NCBI GenBank assembly: GCA_046352935.1
Contig: JAXMGR010000018.1
Location: 29,936 to 93,935 of the forward strand
Length of the DNA stretch: 64,000 nt
Direction of reading: 5' to 3'
From: CAYWMY01 sp046352935
GTDB taxonomy: Bacteria > Pseudomonadota > Gammaproteobacteria > Steroidobacterales > Steroidobacteraceae
Shown here piece by piece: positions 15,565-24,718 of the stretch. The position numbers were made by a program, and so were the translations under genes. Below the pieces are notes generated by a model. The model was given only the letters and a program-made list of their open reading frames with translations, had not been told where the DNA came from and made no database searches. Position 1 is the stretch's first letter; the number at the start of each line of letters is the position of its first letter.

Positions 15565-16929
15565 ATGAGCGGCCGCTTTACTGCGCCGGCGATCACTGCG
15601 ATGACGCCTGGTGATGCCCCGGCGCGGTCCTGGGCGCGGTCGGGCCTCATGGCGCTCACGGGGCCCGTGGACGCTGCGCCGGTCGTTCCGGAGTTCGACG
15701 TGATGGCGGGCATCGAGAGCCTGATCGCGCAGCTGGTCGAGAGCGCAGCGCGCTGCGGTCGAAACCTGCATGGCGACCTGCGCTGGTTCACGGAGCGCGC
15801 GGCACTCCAGGGCCTGTCGCGACGCGGACAGGTCTCGTGCAACGGCTCCTGCCGGCTCGTCGCGGCGCGCGACGGCTGGATCGCGGTCAACCTGCCGCGC
15901 GCTGCGGATATCGAGTGCGTGCCGGCCTTCGTCGGCGCGCGCGAGGACGAGGAGCCCTGGTCGGCGATCGAGACGCGCGCGCGCACCCTGTCCTGCGCGG
16001 AACTGGTCGAGACCGGGCGCCTGCTCGGCCTCGCCGTGGCCGAGGTACCGGCACTGCGCGACGATCGTGCGGTTGCGCCCTGGACCGGGGAGGTGGCGCC
16101 GCTCCTGCGTCTCGGCGCAGCGCGGCCAGTGGTTCCGCGCGACGGGTCACGCGATCCGCCGCTCGTCATCGACCTCACGGCGCTGTGGGCGGGTCCGCTC
16201 TGCGGCCATCTGCTCGCGGCGGCCGGGGCGCGCGTGATCAAGGTCGAGAGCCGCGGCCGTCCCGACCCGGTGCGCGAGTCCCTGCCCGCGATGTTTTCCC
16301 TGCTGAACGGCGGCAAGGAATCCGTCGTGCTCGACTTCACCCGTGCTGCGGACCTCGAACGCCTGCGCGGGATCGTCGCGCGCGCCGACCTCGTCATCGG
16401 CAGCGCGCGGCCGCGCGCCTTCGAACAGCTGGGCCTCGCACCCGAGGTGCTGATCGCCCGGCATCCCGGGCTTTCCTGGGTGGCGATCACGGCCTGTGGC
16501 TGGACGGGCGCGGCACGCAACGCCGTGGGCTTCGGTGACGACGCGGCCGTGGCCGGGGGCCTGCTCGCGCAGGATGCCGCGGGTCGGCCGGTGTTCCTGG
16601 GCGATGCGCTCGCCGATCCGCTGACGGGCATCGCCGCGGCTGCGGGGGCATTCACCGCGCTTGCACAGGGCGGCGGCCTGCTCGTCGATGCGGCGCTCAG
16701 CCGCACGGCCGCCTTCGTCGCGGCGGGCCGGCGTCTCGACGCCGGGGAACGCGGGCGCGTCGAGTGGCGCGACAGTGAGTGGTGGCTGGCGGTCGCGGGT
16801 CACCGTGAACGTGTCGCCCCACCAGGTGCGCGGCCCGCGGCGGCGCCGGCGCGCGACTTCGGCGCCGACACGGCGCGTGTGCTCACGGAGTTCGACGCGA
16901 CACCGTGCCGCGGCCCGGAGGCCGCGTGA
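15565..16929 (+). CDS. Family III (CaiB/BaiF-type) CoA-transferase
   Basis: A 454-residue protein with the family III CoA-transferase core from about residue 195: IDLTALWAGPLCGHLLAAAGARVIKVES, then a region ending in LLNGGKESVVLDF and G-S-A-R-P-R-A-F-E-Q-L-G-L. These enzymes move CoA between carboxylic acids. The N-terminal 190 residues contain a second, degenerate half (MSGRFTAPAITA, then NGSCRLVAARDGWIAVNLPR), so the order resembles a rearranged or fused family member. ATG 15565 has a GGGGAGGG ribosome-binding site. Its stop overlaps the molybdoenzyme GTG start by 4 nt. Confidence 0.83.
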   Translation: MSGRFTAPAITAMTPGDAPARSWARSGLMALTGPVDAAPVVPEFDVMAGIESLIAQLVESAARCGRNLHGDLRWFTERAALQGLSRRGQVSCNGSCRLVAARDGWIAVNLPRAADIECVPAFVGAREDEEPWSAIETRARTLSCAELVETGRLLGLAVAEVPALRDDRAVAPWTGEVAPLLRLGAARPVVPRDGSRDPPLVIDLTALWAGPLCGHLLAAAGARVIKVESRGRPDPVRESLPAMFSLLNGGKESVVLDFTRAADLERLRGIVARADLVIGSARPRAFEQLGLAPEVLIARHPGLSWVAITACGWTGAARNAVGFGDDAAVAGGLLAQDAAGRPVFLGDALADPLTGIAAAAGAFTALAQGGGLLVDAALSRTAAFVAAGRRLDAGERGRVEWRDSEWWLAVAGHRERVAPPGARPAAAPARDFGADTARVLTEFDATPCRGPEAA

Positions 16930-19535
16930 GCGAGGACGTCTGGCTCAAGACCACCTGCTACGGCTGCCCGGCCGCGACCTGCGGCATGCTCGCGCACCGT
17001 GTGAACGGCGTGGTCGTCGAGGTCGCGGGCGATCCGGAGAGTCCCTACAGCCAGGGCCGGCTCTGCGCCAAGGGGCAGGCGCAGATCATGATGGCCTACA
17101 GCACACGCCGCGTGACGAAGCCCCTGAAGCGCACGAATCCCGAGAAGGGCATCGGCGTCGATCCGCAGTGGGTCGAGATCAGCTACGACGAAGCGATCCG
17201 CATCGCGGCCGCAGAACTGAAGCGCTGCCGCGAGAAGAACCCCGCGGGCCTCGTGTTCTCCACGGCGGATTTCTCGACGCTCACCTGGTTCACGGGCGCG
17301 CTGCTGGGGTCCTTCGGCAGCCCGAACCATGCCTCGGGGGGCAAGGTGTTCTGCGGCAACAACGTGCATCCGGTGCTGCAGCAGGTGCACGGCGGCTTCC
17401 ACGTCCAGCCGGATCTGCACCACTGCAATTACCTGATGCTGTTCGGCTCGAACAAGGGCGCGATGTCCAACTGGGCTGCGGTGTCCGCGACCATCAAGAT
17501 GGCCGACGCGCGCCGCCGCGGCATGAGGCTCGTCGTCGTCGATCCCTGGTGCTCGAATGCCGCCGCGATCGCCGACGAGTGGGTGCCGATCCGCCCCGGC
17601 ACCGACGGCGCATTCGTGCTCGCGATGCTGAATGTGCTGGTCAACGAGATCGACTTGTTCGACCGCGACTTCGTGGCGCGACTCACGAACGGCCCCTATC
17701 TCGTGCGCGACGATGACGGTCACTACGCGCGCGATCCGGCCACGAACAAGCCCATGATGTACGACCGCCGCGACGGTCGTGCGAAGTGCCATGACGATCC
17801 GACGCTCACTGAGCCCGCGCTCGAGGGTTCCTTCGATGTTGCGGGCGTGGCCTGCCGGCCGGCGTTCGCGAAGCTGAAGGAGCATCTCGCGAAGTACCCT
17901 CCCGAGCGTGTGGAGGAGATCACGACTGTCCCGGCCGCCACCATCCGGCGCATCGCACGCGAATTCGGCGAGGCCGCGGCCATCGGCACCACCGTCGACA
18001 TCGAAGGCCACACGCTGCCGCTCCGTCCCGCCTGCGCGCACTGGTACAAGGGCGTGAGCCAGCACGCGCGCGGCTACGAGCAGGGCATGGCCATCGCGAT
18101 GCTGAACACGCTGGTCGGTGCGGTGGACGTGCCGGGCGGACTGCTCTCGGACGCCGTGTACGTGCACCACCCGAAGTTCTCGGCGCACAGCACCTGGCTC
18201 GGCAAGGGCGGCAGCCCCGGCGAGTTCGAGGGCCTCCTGACGCCGGGCGGCGTGGCGACCTATGGCGGTGTGTTCGCGCCGCCGTATCCGCCGCGCGAGG
18301 TGAAAGCGCCGGCCGGCCTGTCCGCGACGGCGCTCGCGCCGCTCGGCCTGAACCTCTGGGCGACCGCGAAGGTCAACGTGCTGCATCCGGAGCAGTTCAA
18401 CCACCGCATTCCGCACGAGCCGGACGTCTACGTGCAGGTCGTCTCCAACGATCTCGTCAACGAAGGCAGTCCGAAGGCGCAGGCCGAGTGGCACCGGAAG
18501 TTCCGTTTCCACATCGCGATCGTGCCCGTCGTCGACGAGACGGCGGAGTTCGCCGACATCGTGTTCCCCACGCAGACGCAGCTCGAGCGCCTCGACATGG
18601 CTGCCAACAACTCGGGCGACGTGCTCGGCACGGCGGTGACGGACGACTACTGCCTGAACCTGCGCCAGCCCGTCGTCGAGAGCGGCTACCGGCACTTCGT
18701 CGACATCTGGTCGGATCTCGTCGAGGCCGTGGGTTATCTGCCCGAGTACAACCGGGCGCTCAACGACCGGCTCGAACTCGAGGGCGCCTTCCGGCTGGAG
18801 CCGGATCGCAAGTACGAGCACCGCGAGCTCACGGACCGCTGGATCCGTTCGATGACGGGCGGGGAGATGACTCTCGCCGAGGTGGGGCGCCAGGGTTTTC
18901 TCAAGTGGGCGAAGACCGTGCGGGAGCGCTACCCGCGACCCTTCTTCACGGCGCGCATCCCGGTCTACTTCGAGCACTTCATCGAGGCCGGCCGGCGCGT
19001 CAAGGAGCGTGCCGATGCCATGGGCATCGCCTGGGACGTCTCGCGCTACGTGCCGCTGCCCGACTGGGTGCCGTCGCCCGGCTTCGCCGACGACACCGAC
19101 GGCTTCGCATTCCACGGCGTCACGTACAAGTGGCCGTTCCTGACGGGCACGTTCTCGCAGTTCAATCCCTGGCTCAGCGAGCTCTCGCGCGCACACCCGT
19201 ACGCCGGGCGCATCGTCATCAACCGCAAGGTGGCCGGGAGCCTCGGCATCGCGGACGGTGACCGCGTACGCGTCGAGAACCGGCGGGGCGGGCAGGTCGA
19301 GGGCATCGCAAAACTCAGCGAGTGCATCCACCCGGAATGCCTCGGCATGGATCACGCGGGCGGCCACTGGGCGCGGAGCCAGCCGCACGCGAAGAACGGC
19401 GTGCACTACGGCACGCTGATCGAATACGAGATGAGCAACATCGACAACATGAACGGCGCGCTGGGCGCGAGCCCGAAGCTGCGCATATCCCGCATCGAGG
19501 ATCCGGCGCAGGCGGCCCGGCCCCGCCGGTGGTGA
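16926..19535 (+). CDS. DMSO reductase-family molybdopterin enzyme, cytoplasmic, paralog 1
   Basis: An 869-residue Mo/W-bis-MGD enzyme. From GTG 16926, cysteines at residues 11, 14, 19 and 47 form a [4Fe-4S] motif C-x2-C-x4-C-x27-C (CYGCPAATC...LCAKG). Cys143 in KVFCGNN sits where the metal-ligand Cys or SeCys lies in formate dehydrogenase and polysulfide reductase. The C-terminal dinucleotide-binding domain contains HPECLGMDHAGGHW. No Tat signal is present, so it is predicted to be cytoplasmic, as are acetylene hydratase and transhydroxylase. No ferredoxin-like or membrane subunit is nearby. GTG 16926 is chosen over ATG 16905 for the 4-nt overlap and the GGAGG just upstream. The reaction is unknown; it is a paralog of the gene at 24719-27343. 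Confidence 0.9.
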   Translation: MSEDVWLKTTCYGCPAATCGMLAHRVNGVVVEVAGDPESPYSQGRLCAKGQAQIMMAYSTRRVTKPLKRTNPEKGIGVDPQWVEISYDEAIRIAAAELKRCREKNPAGLVFSTADFSTLTWFTGALLGSFGSPNHASGGKVFCGNNVHPVLQQVHGGFHVQPDLHHCNYLMLFGSNKGAMSNWAAVSATIKMADARRRGMRLVVVDPWCSNAAAIADEWVPIRPGTDGAFVLAMLNVLVNEIDLFDRDFVARLTNGPYLVRDDDGHYARDPATNKPMMYDRRDGRAKCHDDPTLTEPALEGSFDVAGVACRPAFAKLKEHLAKYPPERVEEITTVPAATIRRIAREFGEAAAIGTTVDIEGHTLPLRPACAHWYKGVSQHARGYEQGMAIAMLNTLVGAVDVPGGLLSDAVYVHHPKFSAHSTWLGKGGSPGEFEGLLTPGGVATYGGVFAPPYPPREVKAPAGLSATALAPLGLNLWATAKVNVLHPEQFNHRIPHEPDVYVQVVSNDLVNEGSPKAQAEWHRKFRFHIAIVPVVDETAEFADIVFPTQTQLERLDMAANNSGDVLGTAVTDDYCLNLRQPVVESGYRHFVDIWSDLVEAVGYLPEYNRALNDRLELEGAFRLEPDRKYEHRELTDRWIRSMTGGEMTLAEVGRQGFLKWAKTVRERYPRPFFTARIPVYFEHFIEAGRRVKERADAMGIAWDVSRYVPLPDWVPSPGFADDTDGFAFHGVTYKWPFLTGTFSQFNPWLSELSRAHPYAGRIVINRKVAGSLGIADGDRVRVENRRGGQVEGIAKLSECIHPECLGMDHAGGHWARSQPHAKNGVHYGTLIEYEMSNIDNMNGALGASPKLRISRIEDPAQAARPRRW

Positions 19536-19595
19536 ACGGGCCAGGCGCATTCCAGTCGTCCCGCGGCGACGGATCGCTGTAACAGGAGCGCACTC

Positions 19596-20984
19596 GTGAG
19601 CCATGAGATCCCCATTACCGAGAGCAATCCGGTCGTGCGCGAAGTGTTGCTGCGCTGGCACACGCCCGATCCCTGGAACTACGATCCGGCCGAGCTCGCG
19701 CCGCTGCAGCTCGAAGCGCTGAAGGAGCGGTTCCGGGAGCGTCGCCCGCAGCTCAAGGTCCTGAACCAGCGGGCCAGCGACAAGAAAATCGAGGAGATCG
19801 CCAGTTTCGCGGACGTCGTGCCGCTGCTGTTCTCGCACACGAACTACAAGAGCTATCCGGACTCTTTCGTGGAGAAGGGCCGCTGGGACCTGATGCTGCG
19901 CTGGATGGACTCGCTGTCGACGCGCTCGACACGCGACACGGACCTGAGCGGCGTGCACGATCTCGACAGCTGGATGCGCGCGCTGCACGCGGCGGGGCAT
20001 CTCGCGATCTCCTCGAGCGGCACGACCGGCCGCAGCTCCTATCTCAACATGGCGCCGGCCGATCGCCAGATGCTGAAGCTGTCGATCCGGAAGATGTTCG
20101 AGGTTGCCTGCGGTCTCAAGGCGGAGAACCAGTTTCCGTATTTCTGGGCAGGCCCGCGCCAGGGCTGGTTCGGCGGCGTCGAGCATCACCGTCTCGTGCA
20201 CGCGCTGTACGCGCGTCCGGGCGACGAGCACTACATTTCGGACGAGGGCGTCACGCTCGCGCAGCTCGACCGGCTCGCCTCGATCCGCAAGGCGATCGTG
20301 GAGGGCACCGCCACCGCGGATGTCATCGCCGGCGCGGAGCAGGAGGCCATGAGCCAGGCCGCCGCCATGGACGCGAAGGTCGTGGCTTTCATCGACACCC
20401 TCTATGCGCGGCGCGGCGAGCCCCTGTTCCTGTTCGCCGGTCCGTCGATGCTCTGGCGAATCGTGGAGGCCGGACAGTCGCGAGGATTGGCACCCGGTGC
20501 ATTCCACTCCGGGACCATCGTCAATACCGGAGGCGGCATGAAGGGATTCAGGGGTCCCGCGACCTGGGAGGCCGACGGCCAGCGCTACTTCGGCCTGCCG
20601 CGCGAGCGCTGGGTGAACTGCTACGGCATGACGGAGCTGCTGGCGCGGTTCTTCAACTGTCCCGCGGGCCGTTATCACGTGCCGCCCTCGATCATCCTGC
20701 TCATGCTCGACAGGACGGGGACCGAACTGCTGAACCGCAGCGAGGGCATCGTCGAAGGCCGCGCGGGCTTCGTGGATCTCGCCACCACCGGTCGTTGGGG
20801 CGGCATCATCAGCGGCGACCGACTCACCGTGGACTTCGATCCCTGTCCCTGCGGCCGGCCGAGCGCCTCGATCATCGAGGTGGCGCGCTACAAGGACCTG
20901 GCCGAGGGCGACGATAAGCTGAGCTGCGCGGGCCAGATCGATACCTACATCCGCGGCTTCGTGGGCGGGGACTGGCAGCCATGA
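19596..20984 (+). CDS. LuxE-like acyl-protein synthetase/acyl-adenylating enzyme
   Basis: A 462-residue adenylate-forming protein of the LuxE/PaaK-like group. It has a nucleotide-binding loop ISSSGTTGRSS at about residues 138-148, the motif NCYGMTELL with Cys342, and a late Cys pair in FDPCPCGRPSASI. LuxE proteins activate a fatty acid as acyl-AMP and pass it to a cysteine for reduction by LuxC. The GTG start has an AGGAG box 7 bp upstream. Its stop overlaps the ATG of the LuxC-like gene (ATGA), which supports a working pair. No luxA or luxB is in the window, so light production is not implied. Confidence 0.85.
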   Translation: MSHEIPITESNPVVREVLLRWHTPDPWNYDPAELAPLQLEALKERFRERRPQLKVLNQRASDKKIEEIASFADVVPLLFSHTNYKSYPDSFVEKGRWDLMLRWMDSLSTRSTRDTDLSGVHDLDSWMRALHAAGHLAISSSGTTGRSSYLNMAPADRQMLKLSIRKMFEVACGLKAENQFPYFWAGPRQGWFGGVEHHRLVHALYARPGDEHYISDEGVTLAQLDRLASIRKAIVEGTATADVIAGAEQEAMSQAAAMDAKVVAFIDTLYARRGEPLFLFAGPSMLWRIVEAGQSRGLAPGAFHSGTIVNTGGGMKGFRGPATWEADGQRYFGLPRERWVNCYGMTELLARFFNCPAGRYHVPPSIILLMLDRTGTELLNRSEGIVEGRAGFVDLATTGRWGGIISGDRLTVDFDPCPCGRPSASIIEVARYKDLAEGDDKLSCAGQIDTYIRGFVGGDWQP

Positions 20985-22408
20985 GCACGACGAACGGGCG
21001 CATCGCTGCAGGCGCCGGCGGGGCCGCCGTGCGCGTGCCCTTCGTGCTGGCCGGCCGTGTCGTCGAGGGCGACGCGGTGCATCACGCGTCGCGGGACCTC
21101 GGCGCCGCGTTCGTCACGCCGGCGCTCGATTTCGCGCGCATGGCGCGGCCGCGCTCGGAACCCTCACCTGCGGAAGGACTGAAGACCGCGGAGATCATCG
21201 CGTTCCTCGCCGAGACGGGCCGGCACATGACGCTGGCCAACCCGCACCTGCGCGAGGCGATCGAACGCACGGCGCCCGTGAGCGCGATTCCGCCCGCGAT
21301 GCTGGAACGCTGCTTCACACGCCTCGCCGACGTGTTCGACCGCGAGTCTCTCGAGATCACGGTCGAGAGCGATGTGGGCGCGGCGGCGCTGGACGGCTGG
21401 AAGCTGCTGCGCGGCATCGGGGGCCGTCGCAGCTACGTGCGCGCCTGTCCGCCGAGGCTCGTGCACGTCATGGCCGGCAATTCGCCGATCGTGGCCGCGC
21501 TCACCATCGCGCACGGTGCGCTGACGAAGGGAGTGCACCTGCTCAAGATGGCGAGCAACGACCTGTTCACCGCGACCGCGATCCTGCGCGTCATGGCCGA
21601 CATCGATCCGGAGCATCCGGTGCTGCGCTCGTTCTCGGCGGTGTACTGGCGGGGCGGCGACGAGCGCGTCGAGAGCGTGCTCTACCGGCCGCATTTCTTC
21701 GACAAGATCGTGGTCTGGGGCGGCGACAAGGCCGTGCGGCACGTACAGAAGTACATCGGGCCCGGCCTGCAGCTCGTGTCCTGGGATCCGAAGACGTCGA
21801 TCTCCATGATCGGCCGCGAGGCGTTCGCGTCGGAGGCGATCCTCGCCGAGGTCGCCGCGCTCGCGGCGACCGACGCCACGCTGATGAACCAGGACGCCTG
21901 CATCGCCAGTCGCTATCAGTACGTCGAGGGCAGCATCGAGCAGGTGGATTGCTACTGCGAACTGCTGTCGCGCGAACTCGCGAAGGAACGCTACTACGCC
22001 AGCGCCCGCGGGCTGCCGACGCCTGCGCCGATCCGCGAGGAGGTCGATGTGCTGCGCCACCTCGAACCCGAGTTCCGCGTCTGGGGCGACTACAGCGGTG
22101 CGGGGCTCGTGATCCGCTCGGAGGAGCCGCTTGGCTTCTTCCCGGACTGCCGTACCGTCAATGTGGTGCCGGTGGCCACGCTTGCGGATGCGGTGCGCTA
22201 CGCCAACGTCGCGACCCAGACCGTGGGCATCCATCCGGCCGAACGCAAAGCGGAGCTGCGCGACCGGCTCGCCGACCAGGGCGTGCAGTACGTCGGCTGC
22301 CTGGGCCACGTGATGGAACTGCCGCCGGGCCTGCCGCACGATGGCACCTACGAACTCAACCGCCTGGTGCGTTGGGTCGCCGACATGGGGCCGCCGACTG
22401 GCCGGTGA
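20981..22408 (+). CDS. LuxC-like acyl-CoA/acyl-protein reductase
   Basis: A 475-residue NADPH-dependent acyl reductase of the LuxC family, related to aldehyde dehydrogenases. The catalytic nucleophile is Cys307 in LMNQDACIASR. The nucleotide-binding region includes VHVMAGNSPIVAAL and KMASNDLFTA; VWGGDKAVRHVQKYIGPG is also typical. It would reduce an activated acyl group to an aldehyde. It is translationally coupled to the LuxE-like gene and ends the plus-strand operon of 12700-22408. The acyl donor is not known; the LuxE protein or an acyl-CoA made by the operon's ligase are candidates. Confidence 0.88.
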   Translation: MSTTNGRIAAGAGGAAVRVPFVLAGRVVEGDAVHHASRDLGAAFVTPALDFARMARPRSEPSPAEGLKTAEIIAFLAETGRHMTLANPHLREAIERTAPVSAIPPAMLERCFTRLADVFDRESLEITVESDVGAAALDGWKLLRGIGGRRSYVRACPPRLVHVMAGNSPIVAALTIAHGALTKGVHLLKMASNDLFTATAILRVMADIDPEHPVLRSFSAVYWRGGDERVESVLYRPHFFDKIVVWGGDKAVRHVQKYIGPGLQLVSWDPKTSISMIGREAFASEAILAEVAALAATDATLMNQDACIASRYQYVEGSIEQVDCYCELLSRELAKERYYASARGLPTPAPIREEVDVLRHLEPEFRVWGDYSGAGLVIRSEEPLGFFPDCRTVNVVPVATLADAVRYANVATQTVGIHPAERKAELRDRLADQGVQYVGCLGHVMELPPGLPHDGTYELNRLVRWVADMGPPTGR

Positions 22409-22529
22409 AGAAAGACCGCGACCGGCGGGGCGACGCCCTCGCCGGCCTGCGCAACCGCACGCAGGGCCTTGTGCATGCGCAAGCGCCAGTACCAGCGGCG
22501 GAGAGTACTGCGACGGGAGGCCATGGGCG

Positions 22530-22829
22530 TTACGCGAGGCGGGCGAAGGTGATGCGCGCGCGAAGGCCCAGGCTCGTCAGGATGCGGAGCAGCAGGTCGG
22601 TTGAAATGCCGCGCAGGTTGCCGTTCAGAATCGCGGTCATGCGCGTACGCGAGGTACCGGCCAGATCGGCTGCCTCGGCGTGGGTCAGGTTGCGGCGGCG
22701 AACCTCACCGATGATGCGGTTCAGAAGCTGCACGCGAACCTCGATGTATCGAGCCTCGCTGGCGTCAAGGTCGAGCAATGTCGCCAGGTCGCCAATTGTG
22801 CGCGTGGTCGCGGTACGTGCCTTAGTCAT
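22530..22829 (-). CDS. HigA-type XRE-family antitoxin
   Basis: A 99-residue protein with an XRE helix-turn-helix (about residues 37-85: QLLNRIIGEVRRRNLTHAEAADLAGTSRTRMTAILNG). This is the predicted antitoxin and DNA-binding autorepressor. It starts 8 nt inside the 3' end of the toxin gene, the toxin-first order usual for HigBA. The sequence looks less GC-rich than its neighbours, consistent with acquisition by transfer. It lies between two catabolic operons of opposite orientation. Confidence 0.85.
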   Translation of the reverse strand: MTKARTATTRTIGDLATLLDLDASEARYIEVRVQLLNRIIGEVRRRNLTHAEAADLAGTSRTRMTAILNGNLRGISTDLLLRILTSLGLRARITFARLA

Positions 22830-23148
22830 TGATCATGTCCTTCAAACGGCGCCGGCCAAGCACAATTTCGTGTTGCGGCGTCTGCTGGGTCTTCTTGATG
22901 AACGCATGAAAGACCAGGACGCCGCTCGAAGACCTCACGAGATAGAAAACCCTGAACTGACCGGCGCTATCCCGGATACGCAGCTCGGCGACGCCCGGAG
23001 CGATGCTGGGCATCGGGCGGGCGAGAGGCATTCCGATCACGACGCCTTGCTGCAATGCGTAAACAGCCTCGCCAAGCTCCAGCCGGACCGCCTTTGGCCA
23101 CGTACGGACTTCGTCGCGCACGCGCGGGTGAAAAACGGCGATTCTCAC
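22822..23148 (-). CDS. HigB/Gp49-like toxin (RelE-type mRNA interferase)
   Basis: A 108-residue RelE-superfamily protein of the phage-derived Gp49-like/HigB group. The diagnostic core is VAELRIRDSAGQFRVFYLV near residues 54-72, followed by VLVFHAFIKKTQQTP and a basic C-terminus (GRRRLKDM). Relatives cleave mRNA on the ribosome. It lies first in the pair, overlapping the antitoxin by 8 nt. Less GC-rich coding sequence suggests recent acquisition. It is likely autorepressed by the HigA-like partner through the region just upstream of 23148. Confidence 0.87.
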   Translation of the reverse strand: MRIAVFHPRVRDEVRTWPKAVRLELGEAVYALQQGVVIGMPLARPMPSIAPGVAELRIRDSAGQFRVFYLVRSSSGVLVFHAFIKKTQQTPQHEIVLGRRRLKDMIND

Positions 23149-23199
23149 CTACCGATTGTCCCGGATCGGAGACATGGTTGCAATCCTTCAGGACTGGGT

Positions 23200-24639
23200 T
23201 CAAAGCGCAGTCGCGACCGTGCGGGCGACGAGGTAACCGCGAACGCCTTCCTGCCCACCCTCGGCGCCGATGCCGCTGTGCTTCACGCCGCCGAACGGGG
23301 TTTCGGGCACGTTGATGCTGTAGGTGTTGATGCCGAGCAGCCCGGAATCGACACTCTCCACCAGCGCCTCCGCGCGTGCCGGTGAGCGCGTGAACGCATA
23401 GGCCGCCAAACCGAACGGCAGGCGATTCGCCTCCGCGACCGCCTCCGCCTCGTTGCGAAACGGCCGCACCGCGAAGATCGGACCGAAGGGTTCGCGGTTC
23501 ATGATCTCGCAGTCCAGCGACACATCCGAGAGTACGGTAGGCTCGAAGAAATAGCCGCGCGTGCCGATGCGCCTTCCGCCGCAATCGAGGCGTGCGCCGT
23601 GCGCCAGCGCGTCGGCGACGCACTGTTCCATCGCGCGCAGGCGCCGCGCGTTGGCGAGCGGTCCCATCTGGCTGCCGGGCGCGAAGCCGTCGCCCACCGG
23701 GATCGCAGCCGCGCCCTCGGCGACGCGCCGGACGAACTCCGCGTAGACCGACTCGTGCACCAGGAAACGCGTGGGTGAGGTGCAGACCTGGCCGCCGAAC
23801 CGGAACTTCGTCGCGACGGTCATCGCCGCCGCCTTTTCGACGTCAGCATCCTCGAAGACCAGCACCGGCGCGTGCCCGCCGAGTTCCAGCGTGATGGGCT
23901 TGAGGCTATCCGCCGCCAGACGCGCCAGCGTGCGGCCCACTTCCACCGATCCGGTGAACGAGGCCTTGCGGATCACCGGCGAGGAGATCAGGTGAGTCGA
24001 CACCTGCGGCGGCACGCCGAAGATGATGTTGAGCACACCGGGCGGAAGGCCGGCGTCCGCCAGCGCCTGCGCCACCACGAGCGCGGTTCCCGGCGTTTCC
24101 TCGGCCGGTTTCATGACGCAGGAACAGCCGGCCGCGAGCGCCTCGGCGATCTTGCGGCCGAACAGCAGCGCGGGGCCGTTCCACGGCGAGAAACCCGCCG
24201 CAGGGCCGATCGGCTCCAGCATGACCTGCCGGCGCACACCGTCGCGGCGGGACGGCAGGAGGCGGCCGTACTCGCGCCGCCCTTCCTCGGCGGCCCAGTC
24301 CAGGATGTCCGCGGTGGCCACCGTTTCCCAGCGCGCCTCGCTCACGAGCTTGCCCTGCTCGAGCGTGTTGACCGCCGCGATCTGCTCGATGCGTTCGCGC
24401 AGCAGGGCAGCCGCCCGGTGCAATACCGCCGCACGCTCGATGGCCGCCGTGCGGCGCCAGACCTGGAACCCGCGTGCCGCGGCATCCAGAGCCGCGTCGA
24501 GATCGGCAGTAGTGGCGAGCGGCAGGCGCGCGATCTCATCTTCCGTGGACGGATTGACGACCGCGAGGGTCTCGCGTGTTCCGGCGTCGATGTGCTGGCC
24601 GTCGATGAGGAAACCGAGCGCCGGGTAGGCGTTGTTCAT
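23200..24639 (-). CDS. NAD(P)-dependent aldehyde dehydrogenase
   Basis: A 479-residue aldehyde dehydrogenase that would oxidise an aldehyde to a carboxylate. The catalytic cysteine lies in FGGQVCTSPTR, the general-base glutamate in TLELGGHAP, and the cofactor region contains FTGSVEVGRTLA. The late EPFGPIFAV motif is present. The start at 24639 (MNNAYPALGFLIDGQ) fits the family; the frame is open 99 bp further. It is the last gene of the seven-gene minus-strand operon, 79 bp after the second molybdoenzyme, and resembles the dehydrogenases at 29856 and 47726. Confidence 0.93.
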   Translation of the reverse strand: MNNAYPALGFLIDGQHIDAGTRETLAVVNPSTEDEIARLPLATTADLDAALDAAARGFQVWRRTAAIERAAVLHRAAALLRERIEQIAAVNTLEQGKLVSEARWETVATADILDWAAEEGRREYGRLLPSRRDGVRRQVMLEPIGPAAGFSPWNGPALLFGRKIAEALAAGCSCVMKPAEETPGTALVVAQALADAGLPPGVLNIIFGVPPQVSTHLISSPVIRKASFTGSVEVGRTLARLAADSLKPITLELGGHAPVLVFEDADVEKAAAMTVATKFRFGGQVCTSPTRFLVHESVYAEFVRRVAEGAAAIPVGDGFAPGSQMGPLANARRLRAMEQCVADALAHGARLDCGGRRIGTRGYFFEPTVLSDVSLDCEIMNREPFGPIFAVRPFRNEAEAVAEANRLPFGLAAYAFTRSPARAEALVESVDSGLLGINTYSINVPETPFGGVKHSGIGAEGGQEGVRGYLVARTVATAL

Positions 24640-24718
24640 GGATGTATCGTCCTTCGCGGAGTCATTCGCAACCGACCTGAACGATGCTCTGTGCACGCGC
24701 TGTCGCGGCACCCGTGCA

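Noticed and set aside
16800..20678. A 1292-codon open frame on the minus strand opposite the first molybdoenzyme and the LuxE-like gene
   Set aside because: It is the His/Arg/Ala-rich complement of well-supported genes in a very GC-rich genome. It shows no domain or motif.
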